A stretch of 64,000 bases of DNA from Thermophagus sp052400625. GTDB taxonomy: Bacteria; Bacteroidota; Bacteroidia; Bacteroidales; Marinilabiliaceae. The notes beneath the pieces are model-generated. The model was not told where the DNA came from, did not search any database, and saw only the letters and a list, made by a program, of their open reading frames with translations. Below are positions 8,839-18,673 of the stretch, piece by piece. Where the stretch lies: the NCBI GenBank assembly GCA_052400625.1, contig JBQTGH010000006.1; one strand, written 5' to 3'. Numbering within the stretch: the first letter of the stretch is position 1; each line of letters begins with the position of its first letter. Both the position numbers and the translations under genes were made by a program.

Positions 8839-9432
8839 TCATACATTCTGAGCATTGGGGCACAATTGTTTATGAACAAAACAGCCGGTAATGTGATCAT
8901 TCACCATTCCTGTGGCCTGCATGTGCGCATAAACAATGGTGGAGCCGACAAATTTAAACCCTCTCTTTTTCAAGTCTTTGCTTATTCGGTCGGATAAAGG
9001 TGTGGATGCCGGAATATCTTCAAGTTTTTGATACAGGTTGTTAATGGGTTTTCCGTCGACAAAGCCCCATATATAGTTGCTAAAACTTCCAAATTCTTTC
9101 TGAACATCCATAAATGCGCGTGCATTGGTGATAGCCGCTTTGATTTTCAACTTATTTCGTACAATTCCTTCATTTTGCATCAGCCGCAGAAAATCCACTT
9201 CGGAATATTTGGCAATTTTGAGATAGTCGAAATCATCAAACGCCACTCTGAAATGATCGCGTTTTCTTAAAATGGTAATCCAACTCAAGCCGGCCTGAAA
9301 GCCTTCCAGAATCAAAAATTCAAAAAGTTTTCGATCATCAAAGATGGGTCTACCCCATTCTTCATCATGATATTTGACATACAGAGGATCCGTTCCACAC
9401 CATTCACAACGTTTGGATTCCATCATGCTCAT
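8839..9432 (-). CDS. tag: DNA-3-methyladenine glycosylase I (197 aa)
   Basis: Base-excision repair enzyme removing 3-methyladenine. The N-terminal RCEWCGTDPLYVKYHDEEWG block, the FEFLILEGFQAGLSW block and the C-terminal GFKFVGSTIVYAHMQATG/VNDH block are hallmarks of Tag. The zinc-binding Cys/His residues at both ends (C near residue 10, H near 23, H and C near the C-terminus) are present. Two further ATG codons lie within four residues of the chosen start, so the N-terminus may be slightly shorter. Confidence 0.95.
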   Translation of the reverse strand: MSMMESKRCEWCGTDPLYVKYHDEEWGRPIFDDRKLFEFLILEGFQAGLSWITILRKRDHFRVAFDDFDYLKIAKYSEVDFLRLMQNEGIVRNKLKIKAAITNARAFMDVQKEFGSFSNYIWGFVDGKPINNLYQKLEDIPASTPLSDRISKDLKKRGFKFVGSTIVYAHMQATGMVNDHITGCFVHKQLCPNAQNV

Positions 9433-9600
9433 TTTTTAATTTTCAACAATATTGCAGGAAAACTCAGATATTTATTCTTAACTTGATAAACAATATATGT
9501 ACTCGCATAGCCGATAAGGGGATAAATATATGTAAAAAGAGAATTTGGTATGTGAGAAAGTGTTATTTTTATTTCGAATAATCACAAACAACAAAAGAAT

Positions 9601-11874
9601 ATGAATCCGTCAGAAATTACGCAATCGGCTCGCCGGTTTGGCACTGCCCCGGTATTTATAACGGCGATATCCACCATATTGGGTGCAATCCTGTTTCTTC
9701 GCTTTGGATATGCCGTTGGCACGATAGGATTTCTAGGCAGCTTGCTGCTGATCGTTTTGGGTCATCTGATTACCATTCCCACGGCATTGGCCATTTCGGA
9801 AATATCAACCAACACGCGGGTGGAAGGTGGCGGAGAATATTTCATTATATCACGTTCGTTTGGATTAAATATCGGAGCCACTATTGGGGTGGCACTATTT
9901 CTTTCGCAAGCAATCAGTATCGCCTTTTACATAATAGCCTTTACAGAGACCTTCGAAATGGTATTCAACTGGTGGAGTTTACACTTTGGATGGGATTTGC
10001 CTCGCCAAGCCATCAGTCTACCGGTATTGATCATTCTTGGAGTATTAATACTACGTAAAGGGGCAAACCTTGGCGTAGGGATGCTGTTTGGAGTTGCCGG
10101 CCTCCTATTCTTGTCATTATTATTGTTTTTTCTTGGACACGGCGCCAATGAATCCGTTCCCGGAGAGTTTTTCAGCAGCAACTTTAATTTTTCGAACCGG
10201 GAATCGTTTTTTTCCGTGTTTGCCATCTGTTTTCCTGCCTTTACCGGCATGACAGCAGGAGTCGGATTGAGTGGTGATCTTAAGGAGCCGGGAAAATCCT
10301 TACCTCTGGGGACAATGCTGGCCACATTTCTGGGAATGTTCATCTACATATTAGTTGTATGGAAGATGGCCTCCTCGGTTCCAACCGAATCCTTATTATC
10401 CAATCAGTTAATTATGTCTGAAATAGCCGTAGGAGGCAGTATATTTGTATTATTGGGCCTGGCGGCCTCTACGCTTTCATCGGCATTGGGATCAGTATTG
10501 GTTGCACCCCGAACGCTTCAGGCATTGGCCGGCGACCGTAGTCTTCCCATTTCCCGAATAAACAGTGTTTTGGCCAAAGGGAAAGGCGAAACCAATGAGC
10601 CCCGTAACGCTTCTCTTGTCGCCTTTGTCATTGCGTTTGTTTTTGTGGCACTGGGCAATGTAGATGCCGTTGCCGAGGTGATATCCATGTTTTTCCTAAT
10701 CACATACGGTTCGTTGTGTTTAATCAGTTTTTTGAATCATTTTGGGTCTTCTCCTTCGTATCGGCCTCGTTTCCGGTCGAAATGGTATTTTTCTCTCATG
10801 GGCTTTGTACTTTCGGTTTGGGTCATGTTTATGATAAACCCTGTTTACACGATTCTTGCCTATAGTTTAATCATTCTCATATATTTAGTAATAGAGCATT
10901 ATCACAAAGACCGGAGCGGACTTGTAAATTTATTTAAGGGAGCCTTGTTTCAGCTGAACCGACGGTTACAGGTCTATATGCAAAAAAATCAGGGCCCTGC
11001 AGAGAAAGAGGAATGGCGTCCTGCAGCAGTTTGCATTTCGTCTCATTCATTTGAGCGCCCCAAAATTTTTGATTTAATGAATTGGATTTCATACCGTCAT
11101 GGATTTGGCACTTATTTCCATTTCATAGAAGATTATTTCAGCCGTCAAACGTTTCAGAAATCCCGTGAAATAATGCAAGAGATCATAGACCTTCAAAAAG
11201 AAGAAAACAGCTCTCTTTATATTGACACGATGATATCGCCCTCCTATACCTCTGCCATCGCTCAGATCATTCAGGCCCCCAGCATCTCCGGAATGGAGAA
11301 CAATATGGTAGTATTTGAATATGATAAAAACCAGCCCGAAGAGCTGGAACGCATCATAGACAACATATCATTAACCAAAGCCGGAGAATATGACGTCTGC
11401 GTCTTTGGCACCGGTCAATCGACACCTCGATTCCGAAATGGCATTCATGTATGGATTCGACCGGTGGATTATCTAAATGCCAACCTGATGATTCTTTTGG
11501 GCTATATTATTTTGGGGCATCCCGATTGGAAAAAGAGTAAAATCAAGATTTTCAGTATCTGCGCTCCGGAACATCTGGAAAAGACCCGTGAAGATCTGGA
11601 TCTGCTGGTCAAAGAAGGGCGTTTGCCGATAACTCTTTCCAATATAGAGATTGTGCCGGCCACTGGCAATCAACCGGTTCATGAAATTATTTATGAGAAA
11701 TCGAGCAAAGCGGGATTAATCATCATGGGATTCAGGGAAGAACATATAAAACAACGAGGTACTGAATTCTTCAAAGATTTTAAGTCGCTTGACGACATTC
11801 TTTTCGTTAATGCTTCAAGAGCTACAGATATCTTGGAGAAAAAAAAGCTTGAATTGAGTCAGATTCCCGTGTAA
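9601..11874 (+). CDS. APC-superfamily permease, bacterial cation-chloride-cotransporter-like (757 aa)
   Basis: About twelve membrane helices occupy residues 15-440. They start with APVFITAISTILGAILFLRFGYAVG, the glycine-rich first helix of the SLC12/amino-acid permease fold, and include an AFTGMTAGVGLSGDLKEPGKS loop. A cytoplasmic C-terminal region of about 300 residues follows, ending with a universal-stress-like segment (IIYEKSSKAGLIIMGFREE). The length and soluble tail fit bacterial Na-K-Cl cotransporter homologues. Transported ions are not deducible. The gene has its own upstream region of about 170 bases. Confidence 0.85.
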   Translation: MNPSEITQSARRFGTAPVFITAISTILGAILFLRFGYAVGTIGFLGSLLLIVLGHLITIPTALAISEISTNTRVEGGGEYFIISRSFGLNIGATIGVALFLSQAISIAFYIIAFTETFEMVFNWWSLHFGWDLPRQAISLPVLIILGVLILRKGANLGVGMLFGVAGLLFLSLLLFFLGHGANESVPGEFFSSNFNFSNRESFFSVFAICFPAFTGMTAGVGLSGDLKEPGKSLPLGTMLATFLGMFIYILVVWKMASSVPTESLLSNQLIMSEIAVGGSIFVLLGLAASTLSSALGSVLVAPRTLQALAGDRSLPISRINSVLAKGKGETNEPRNASLVAFVIAFVFVALGNVDAVAEVISMFFLITYGSLCLISFLNHFGSSPSYRPRFRSKWYFSLMGFVLSVWVMFMINPVYTILAYSLIILIYLVIEHYHKDRSGLVNLFKGALFQLNRRLQVYMQKNQGPAEKEEWRPAAVCISSHSFERPKIFDLMNWISYRHGFGTYFHFIEDYFSRQTFQKSREIMQEIIDLQKEENSSLYIDTMISPSYTSAIAQIIQAPSISGMENNMVVFEYDKNQPEELERIIDNISLTKAGEYDVCVFGTGQSTPRFRNGIHVWIRPVDYLNANLMILLGYIILGHPDWKKSKIKIFSICAPEHLEKTREDLDLLVKEGRLPITLSNIEIVPATGNQPVHEIIYEKSSKAGLIIMGFREEHIKQRGTEFFKDFKSLDDILFVNASRATDILEKKKLELSQIPV

Positions 11875-11975
11875 GCCAACCAGTTTTATGTCCATTTTGG
11901 GGTTGTTTACGTCAACCCACAAGGAGCGCGAAAAGGAATTATTCTTGCGGGCAATTGTAGTTTGGTCATGGATTA

Positions 11976-12392
11976 TCAGCAGTTCTTGAATGGGCCACAA
12001 ATCATCGGAAACAAATAAATTACAAAGACAAAACAGCCAATAAGAATAATTATAATGGTCAATATCATTGAAAATGAGAAGGAGGTTGAAAAAGTCCTCT
12101 TACTCAATTGTTTCCCTATTTTTCTATATCTCAAATAGGAAAAAAGAGACAATAGAATTCCGGCAGCTACCATTGACACACCCAAATGATTGGAGTAATG
12201 CACAGAGGTTTCATCATTAGGTTCAGCCCATAAAGCCAGTTCTTGCAGGAAAAAAGAAAATTTAATAATCACAAATCCAAAGCCCATCAAAGCCAACCCC
12301 GTTCTTATCCAGGCCAGGAAAGTACGTTCATTGGCAAGATGTTCGCGCAATAAATCAAAATTATTTTCTTCCTTCATCGGTATAAAATTCAT
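11976..12392 (-). CDS. DUF202 (YidH-type) membrane protein (138 aa)
   Basis: Small inner-membrane protein with three hydrophobic helices and the family signature LLREHLANERTFLAWIRTGLALMGFG. The frame stays open to 12452, but the first residues there do not look like this family. I start at the ATG at 12392; the ATG at 12377 is equally plausible. Function of the family is not established. It converges with the permease gene on its left. Confidence 0.8.
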   Translation of the reverse strand: MNFIPMKEENNFDLLREHLANERTFLAWIRTGLALMGFGFVIIKFSFFLQELALWAEPNDETSVHYSNHLGVSMVAAGILLSLFSYLRYRKIGKQLSKRTFSTSFSFSMILTIIIILIGCFVFVIYLFPMICGPFKNC

Positions 12393-12516
12393 CTCAGTTA
12401 TTGGTCGGGTTCCCCCTTCTTTATGAGTATGAACCCATTTGCTTGGCAGCAATAATCTAATTGTTCCATTCGTTATGACGTTTTCCAGACTAAACAGAAA
12501 TCACGCGCCATAAATC

Positions 12517-12540
12517 ACCCTACCCACATTGGGGTAGGGT
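12517..12540 (-). terminator. GC-rich hairpin downstream of the carbamoyltransferase gene
   Basis: ACCCTACCC (12517-12525) and GGGTAGGGT (12532-12540) form a perfect 9-bp stem with a 6-base loop, about 30 bases past the stop codon of the gene at 12571-13572. The following T-run is weak on the minus strand, so it could act as a terminator or as an mRNA-stabilising hairpin. Confidence 0.5.
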
Positions 12541-12570
12541 AATTATACAATATCTTTGTATCCAATAAAA

Positions 12571-13572
12571 TTACATTCCCAATGTAGCAACCATAACAGC
12601 CTTAATGGTATGCAATCGGTTTTCAGCCTGGTCAAACACGATGGAAGCAGGCGATTCGAAGACCTCTTCAGTGACCTCTAATCCGTCCAAGCCATATTTA
12701 TTGAAGATCTCCTCTCCCACCTTGGTTTCTCGGTTATGAAAAGCGGGCAGGCAATGCATGAATTTGCAGGCAGGATTTCCGGTCATTTCCATGGTTTTAG
12801 CATTCACCTGGAAAGGCTTTAAAAGTTGTATCCGATCGTTCCATACCTCTTCCGGCTCTCCCATTGATACCCATACATCGGTGTAGAGAAAATCGCAGCC
12901 CTCCACCCCTTTTTTCACATCATCGGTAATCGTTACAACGGCCCCCGTTTCTTTGGCTATCAGGCGGCATTGTTCTACCAGATCGGGTGCAGGCTGAAGG
13001 GAATTAGGCCCTACAATGCGAACATCCATTCCCATTTTTGCTGCACCCACCAAGAGGGAATTCGCCATGTTATTTCGGCCATCGCCCAGATAAGCAAACG
13101 AAACCTGCTCCAAAGGCAAGGAGGAGTGTTCCTGCATGGTCAGGAAGTCGGCCAGAATCTGGGTGGGATGAAATTCATCGGTAAGTCCGTTCCATACGGG
13201 GACACCGGCATATTTGGCCAATTCTTCCACAATCTGCTGCGAAAAACCACGATACTCAATGCCATCATACATACGTCCTAACACTCTGGCTGTATCCTTC
13301 ATCGATTCTTTATGCCCTATTTGTGAGCCTGATGGCCCCAAATAAGTAACATGCGCCCCTTGATCGTAGGCCGCCACCTCAAAAGCACAACGCGTTCGGG
13401 TAGAGGTTTTCTCAAATATAAGGGCAATGTTTTTTCCCTTCAGTCGTTGATGTTCAGTGCCTGAGTATTTGGCGGCCTTCAATTGACGTGACAGATCTAA
13501 CAGAAACCCAATTTCCTTTGGTGCAAAATCCAGAAGTTTTAGAAAATGTCTGTTCTTGAGATTAAAAGCCAT
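12571..13572 (-). CDS. arcB: Ornithine carbamoyltransferase, probably catabolic (333 aa)
   Basis: Interconverts ornithine plus carbamoyl phosphate with citrulline. The carbamoyl-phosphate-binding STRTR motif (in FEKTSTRTRCAFE), the FHPTQ loop and the ornithine-binding HCLPAFHN motif are all present, and the length matches bacterial ArgF/ArcB. It lies downstream of carbamate kinase on the same strand with about 120 bases between them. That pairing is typical of citrulline or arginine breakdown, so I prefer arcB to argF. Many Bacteroidota make arginine with an acetylornithine-specific enzyme instead, which fits a catabolic role here. No arginine deiminase gene is nearby. Confidence 0.88.
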   Translation of the reverse strand: MAFNLKNRHFLKLLDFAPKEIGFLLDLSRQLKAAKYSGTEHQRLKGKNIALIFEKTSTRTRCAFEVAAYDQGAHVTYLGPSGSQIGHKESMKDTARVLGRMYDGIEYRGFSQQIVEELAKYAGVPVWNGLTDEFHPTQILADFLTMQEHSSLPLEQVSFAYLGDGRNNMANSLLVGAAKMGMDVRIVGPNSLQPAPDLVEQCRLIAKETGAVVTITDDVKKGVEGCDFLYTDVWVSMGEPEEVWNDRIQLLKPFQVNAKTMEMTGNPACKFMHCLPAFHNRETKVGEEIFNKYGLDGLEVTEEVFESPASIVFDQAENRLHTIKAVMVATLGM

Positions 13573-13692
13573 AATTGTAAAGTTTTAAATTCATAGTTAT
13601 AAGATATCAAAACGCAGATTAAAGGTTCCGGGAATAGGCCAAACAGGGATGGACCAGATGCAGCATTAACCAGTGCAAGAGGCCACAAACAC

Positions 13693-14673
13693 TTAAGGTT
13701 GGTACTTTTGCAGGTCCTGTTCGTCGTATTCCATGGTAATTTTGGTGCCATAAGATTTATCAACCAGTTTTTTGGACTCAGTGATGATGCTTTTATATCC
13801 CCCCTTCTCGATAAATGAGAGGGCAGCTTTAATTTTGGGTGCCATACTGCCTTCCCCAAAGGTTCCTGCTTTTAAGTATTCCAAAGCATCAGAATAATTC
13901 AAAAACTCCAGCTTTTTCTGATTGGGCTCACCAAAATTAGCATACACAAACGGAACATCCGTCAAAATATAAAGTTCATCTGCTTTAATCTGCGTGGCAA
14001 GAAGAGATGAGGCAAGATCTTTATCAACAACTGCCTCAGATGGTCTCACCACCTCATTTTCATCTGTATAAACCGGGATTCCCCCGCCACCAACGGCAAT
14101 AACGATGGTTCCTGCGCGTGCGTTGTTCTCAATTACTTCGCTGTTCATTATAGATTTAGGTTCAGGAGAGGCTACCACCCTTCGGTATCCTCCGGCATTT
14201 TTTTTATCCTCTTTGAAAACCCATCCTTTTTCATCGGAAAGATGATCTGCCTCTGCTTTGGTCAGCACCTTTCCAATTCGCTTTGTAGGGTTCTTAAATG
14301 CCAAGTCGTTCGGATCTACTTCAGTAAGCGTCATAAGTGTTAACACTTTTCTATTGAGCTTGTGCTTCTGAAGAACATTTATTAAGCAACGTTCAATCAT
14401 GTAACCGATACCTCCCTGGCTGTCTGCCACGCAGATATCCAATGGCATTTGAGGCAATCCGTACTGTTTCTCACCGGCATCATTACGCATAAGAATATTT
14501 CCCACCTGAGGTCCGTTTCCATGTGTAAAAACCAGATTATATCCTTCTTTAACCAGAAAGATCAGGTTCTCCAACGTTTCGGTGGTGTTGGCTTCCTGTT
14601 CTTCGATGGTTCCGTCCTGATGGTTTCGCAAGAGGGCATTTCCCCCCAAGGCGACTACAGCAAGTTTACTCAT
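13693..14673 (-). CDS. arcC: Carbamate kinase (326 aa)
   Basis: Makes ATP from carbamoyl phosphate and ADP. Family signatures are the N-terminal ALGGNALL, FTHGNGPQVGN, the central AVGGGGIPV nucleotide loop, the VVDKDLASSLLA block, and the C-terminal GSMAPKIKAALSFIEKGG. Length is normal. It is the first gene of a probable two-gene operon with the ornithine carbamoyltransferase. Together they can convert citrulline to ornithine, ammonia, CO2 and ATP. Confidence 0.95.
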   Translation of the reverse strand: MSKLAVVALGGNALLRNHQDGTIEEQEANTTETLENLIFLVKEGYNLVFTHGNGPQVGNILMRNDAGEKQYGLPQMPLDICVADSQGGIGYMIERCLINVLQKHKLNRKVLTLMTLTEVDPNDLAFKNPTKRIGKVLTKAEADHLSDEKGWVFKEDKKNAGGYRRVVASPEPKSIMNSEVIENNARAGTIVIAVGGGGIPVYTDENEVVRPSEAVVDKDLASSLLATQIKADELYILTDVPFVYANFGEPNQKKLEFLNYSDALEYLKAGTFGEGSMAPKIKAALSFIEKGGYKSIITESKKLVDKSYGTKITMEYDEQDLQKYQP

Positions 14674-15144
14674 TTGTCTCTTTTTAAGTCAGGTTTTATT
14701 GTATGTTACTTCTTTCTTGGTCCTTAAATAAAGTGCCCATTACCGCCTAAAAATCCAACCATCAAAAGTTTCCACCCTTCATTATGTATTATTGCGCCTA
14801 ATCATTAGTTTTCGAAAAACATTACTTGGTCCCTACCTAAAAGGCATAGTAATAATGCGAGATCCAAAGGATCATTTTGGCACTACTATGTTCGTTACAA
14901 AAAGTAATTTTTCCAATGACTGTTGTCATTATCCACAAAAGCAGAACTCGTTAAAGGAATCTATAATTCCTCAGATTGCGGATTCGGATTTTTGATGAGT
15001 AAAGCAAAAGATACCATGAGTGATGCCCGTAGTTTCATTTTTTTCCTTTAGTTTTGGAAAATACCCCTTACCTATTAAAAAAACAGCAACCATCCGCTTT
15101 TCTATAAGTGAATTTCATGACATAAGAACCCGGGGAAAGAATAT
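14674..15144. other. Divergent intergenic region
   Basis: About 470 bases between the divergent arcC and lipoprotein genes, presumably holding both promoters. A short plus-strand frame at 14792-14995 has no recognisable features and I do not call it. Confidence 0.4.
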
Positions 15145-15870
15145 ATGAAGACACTAAGCAACAATCTTGGCAGAAGCTTTCTAACACTTTTTACCCTTTA
15201 TTCATTGCTTTGCATCTTTGAAGGATGCGGAACAAAAAAGGAAAAGAGAAGCGATTTGAGTATGAATGAAGGAATTGTCAATTACACCATTTCCTATCCC
15301 TCTACAACCAAGGAAAAACCTTTTTCCTTTCTTTTACCGGATAAGATGATCTACTATTTCCGCCCGGGACAGGAACGCATTTCTTTTAAAGGAAATATGG
15401 GTCTTTACCAGCTTGATTTTATTTCTAACCATTCCACCGACAGTACCATTACTTTGCTAAAGATCATAAACAAAAAAGTGTTTGTCCCTTCCTCCGAGAG
15501 CCGTAAACTATTCATTTTTCAGAGTTTAAAAAACGGAACCCTCACCTTTGATTCGGACACCTCACGAACCATTCTGGGTTATCCCACTCAAAAAGCAATG
15601 ATTCACCTCAACAACCGAATCAATACCGACATTGAAGTTTGGTATTGCCCACAAATTGCCAATGCCACCACAAATAAAAATACCCCATTCTCTCAGATTC
15701 CGGGAGTTATGCTTGAGTATTCGATCTATTTTAATGAGCTGTTGTTCTCACTTAATTCATCGCAAATAGAGAAAAAAAACCTTTCCGATTCGCTCTTCAA
15801 GGTCCCTGCCGACTACCAACCAACCACCATAAAAGAAATAGAACAAATCATTTCCGGGATCCTACATTGA
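15145..15870 (+). CDS. Putative lipoprotein, DUF4412-like (241 aa)
   Basis: Residues about 10-28 are hydrophobic and end in FEGC, a loose lipobox, so the mature protein would be lipid-anchored at that cysteine. The rest is a beta-rich domain with GIVNYTISYPS, KGNMGLYQLDF, FDSDTSRTILGYPTQKA and EVWYCPQI. This pattern resembles the DUF4412/GLPGLI-like periplasmic domains common in Bacteroidota. Function is unknown. It stands alone upstream of ftsK. Confidence 0.65.
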   Translation: MKTLSNNLGRSFLTLFTLYSLLCIFEGCGTKKEKRSDLSMNEGIVNYTISYPSTTKEKPFSFLLPDKMIYYFRPGQERISFKGNMGLYQLDFISNHSTDSTITLLKIINKKVFVPSSESRKLFIFQSLKNGTLTFDSDTSRTILGYPTQKAMIHLNNRINTDIEVWYCPQIANATTNKNTPFSQIPGVMLEYSIYFNELLFSLNSSQIEKKNLSDSLFKVPADYQPTTIKEIEQIISGILH

Positions 15871-16164
15871 TTAATGATTTTTTATCAAAAATCTTCGGTG
15901 AAAAGGTGGCTCAATTTATTAATTTTGCAATCAGGATGTGCTTTTCGTGCCAATTATAGAAAACCATGGTAACAGGAATGGCAAGAAAGCGGATAACAGC
16001 ATGTGCTGATCCTTCGGGAAAATGAGGATAATAAAACTTAGTCGTGCGCGTTCCATTTAACCGATGGCACGAGATTATATATTTACTAAAAACAGACACT
16101 CATTCAAGAAGTAGAAAGAGTTGAAACACTAAATATTTTGCCTGAAAACAACCAAAAACAAACC

Positions 16165-18624
16165 ATGAGCACAGGACAAAAAAACAAGAAAGGGAAAAAA
16201 AGAAAAAAGTCAGGTCTTTCACAATGGGAAACCGGCTTCAAAAACTACAAATTCCGGTTTATTAGCGGAATGGCACTGGTATCCTTTTCTTTCTATCTTG
16301 CCCTGGCTTTCATGTCCTTTTTCTTTACCGGATTTGCCGACCGCAGTAAGTTCGACATTGATTTTTGGGAATTTATTCGTAATTCAGAAGTCACTGTGGA
16401 GAACTGGACCGGAAAAATGGGTGCCTGGTTGGCCAATACATTTATCAATGATTGGTTCGGAGTGGCGGCTTCCTCATTGCTCGTTTTATTATTTATGGCC
16501 GGTATAAAGTTACTGGGTGCCAAAGTCATGAAACTCTCCCACATTTTTATTCATTTAGCCTTAATAACTATTTGGCTATCGGTAACATTAGGCTTTCTGT
16601 TTATCGACTCGGTCAATGATCAATATCTATTGTTGGGCGGTGCTCACGGCTTTTTCATGAGTATGTGGCTTCAGGCTGCCATAGGTCGGGCAGGAATGTA
16701 TATCCTGATTTTGCTGTCGTTAACTGCCTATCTCTCTTTCACCTTCGACGGATTTATCCCGTTTATTTTAAAACCCTTTCGAAAAAAAGGTTCATCGTCC
16801 TCCAATCCGGTGCCCGAGGTATCTAAGAATGAAGTCAATAATAATGCTGTTGTGGCTACAATAGAGGAACCTGAAGATGCCATTGAACCGATCATGCCCC
16901 AACCAGAAAAAGTGGAAATGCAACCGGCTACCATCCACGTAAATGAAAGTGAACAGGATGATACGCCAAAGGCTTCGACCTTTGAGAAGGAACTGGACCC
17001 CAAAAATACTGATCAAACACTGGAATATCAAGAAAACAAAGAAACACTGGAGCTTACCATCGAAAAGGCAGCCCATGAAGAGATGCTTCATCAAAACGAA
17101 GGTAAACCGCTTGGGGATTACGATCCCACGTTAGATCTCTCATCGTATGAGCTTCCCACGTTTGACCTTTTGGATGAACGTAGTTCCGATGTGGGACAAG
17201 TGGGTGAAGAGGAGCTAATCTCTAATAAAAACCGAATTGTAAAAACACTGGAAGATTACAAAATTGAGATTAGAAGCATAAAAGCCACCGTGGGGCCTAC
17301 CATTACGCTCTACGAGATTGTCCCTGCTCCGGGAGTGCGCATCTCCAAGATTAAAAATCTGGAAGATGACATTGCTTTGTCTCTGGCAGCGCTTGGAATC
17401 CGTATCATTGCGCCTATACCCGGAAGGGGTACGATTGGTATTGAGGTGCCGAACTCGGAACCTGAAATTGTATCCATGAGGTCGATCATTACCTCCAAAA
17501 AGTTCCAAAACAGCAAATATGAACTCCCCATTGCTTTTGGGAAAACCATTAGCAACGAAACGTTCATGCTCGACCTGACGAAAGCACCACACATGTTGGT
17601 GGCAGGGGCTACCGGACAAGGTAAATCTGTGGGGCTCAATGCTATCATCACCTCCCTACTCTACAAAAAACACCCATCACAGTTGAAGTTTGTGTTGGTG
17701 GACCCCAAAAAGGTAGAACTTAGCATTTACAGTAAAATTGAAAAGCATTTTCTGGCCAAACTTCCCGATGAGGACGAACCTATCATTACCGATGTCCAGC
17801 GAGTGGTCAACACGCTTCATTCGCTCACCATTGAGATGGATCAACGGTACGAACTATTGAAAAAGGCACATGCCAGAAATATTAAAGAATACAATCACAA
17901 GTTTGTGAAACGACAGCTGAATCCCGAAAAGGGTCACCGCTTCATGCCCTATATCGTGGTCATTATCGATGAATTTGCAGATCTTATTATGACCGCAGGG
18001 AAAGATGTGGAAATGCCCATTGCGCGAATTGCACAGCTTGCCAGAGCAGTAGGGATCCATATGATTATTGCCACTCAACGGCCGTCCACGAATATCATTA
18101 CAGGTGTTATAAAAGCCAACTTCCCCACCCGCGTGGCCTTCAAAGTGGCTTCGATGATTGACAGTCGCACCATTCTTGATTCACCGGGTGCCAACCAGCT
18201 GATTGGTCGGGGCGACATGCTCATCACCCAGGGCAGCGACCTCATTCGTGTACAGTGTGCCTTTGTGGACACTCAGGAAGTGGAAAAAATCAACGACTAC
18301 ATTGGTGCGCAACAAGGCTATCCCTCTGCCCTGATGTTACCTGAATACACCGGAAGTGAAAGTGAGGGTGCGGAACCGGGAGAAGTAGATCTCTCAAAAC
18401 GAGATCCCATGTTCGAAGAGGCGGCCCGGGTGGTGGTAGCCAATCAGTCGGGATCCACCTCTCTCATCCAGCGGCGCTTCTCTATTGGTTACAATCGGGC
18501 CGGACGGATTATCGACCAACTGGAAGCGGCTGGCGTGGTTGGCCCCTTTGAAGGAAGCAAAGCCAGACAGGTCCTTGTTCAGGATGAATACGAATTGGAA
18601 AAAATTTTTAACGCCATAAGATGA
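16165..18624 (+). CDS. ftsK: DNA translocase FtsK/SpoIIIE (819 aa)
   Basis: Moves chromosomal DNA through the closing septum and activates dimer resolution. Four membrane helices lie in the first 200 residues, an acidic linker covers about 210-340, and the RecA-like motor follows. Walker A is GATGQGKS (about residue 480), Walker B includes VVIIDEFADLI, and the arginine-finger region reads ATQRPSTNIITGVIKANFP. The C-terminal winged-helix gamma domain (LIQRRFSIGYNRAGRIIDQLE) reads KOPS sites. I use the ATG at 16165 although a TTG at 16138 is in frame. It is followed 49 bases later by lolA. Confidence 0.95.
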   Translation: MSTGQKNKKGKKRKKSGLSQWETGFKNYKFRFISGMALVSFSFYLALAFMSFFFTGFADRSKFDIDFWEFIRNSEVTVENWTGKMGAWLANTFINDWFGVAASSLLVLLFMAGIKLLGAKVMKLSHIFIHLALITIWLSVTLGFLFIDSVNDQYLLLGGAHGFFMSMWLQAAIGRAGMYILILLSLTAYLSFTFDGFIPFILKPFRKKGSSSSNPVPEVSKNEVNNNAVVATIEEPEDAIEPIMPQPEKVEMQPATIHVNESEQDDTPKASTFEKELDPKNTDQTLEYQENKETLELTIEKAAHEEMLHQNEGKPLGDYDPTLDLSSYELPTFDLLDERSSDVGQVGEEELISNKNRIVKTLEDYKIEIRSIKATVGPTITLYEIVPAPGVRISKIKNLEDDIALSLAALGIRIIAPIPGRGTIGIEVPNSEPEIVSMRSIITSKKFQNSKYELPIAFGKTISNETFMLDLTKAPHMLVAGATGQGKSVGLNAIITSLLYKKHPSQLKFVLVDPKKVELSIYSKIEKHFLAKLPDEDEPIITDVQRVVNTLHSLTIEMDQRYELLKKAHARNIKEYNHKFVKRQLNPEKGHRFMPYIVVIIDEFADLIMTAGKDVEMPIARIAQLARAVGIHMIIATQRPSTNIITGVIKANFPTRVAFKVASMIDSRTILDSPGANQLIGRGDMLITQGSDLIRVQCAFVDTQEVEKINDYIGAQQGYPSALMLPEYTGSESEGAEPGEVDLSKRDPMFEEAARVVVANQSGSTSLIQRRFSIGYNRAGRIIDQLEAAGVVGPFEGSKARQVLVQDEYELEKIFNAIR

Positions 18625-18673
18625 CTTTGGAACGGTAATTGATTAAGCACATGCAATAAAAATTTGACCAAAA

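Noticed and set aside
14792..14995. 67-codon plus-strand frame between arcC and the lipoprotein gene
   Set aside because: No recognisable features, no supporting promoter or ribosome-binding site, and atypical composition.
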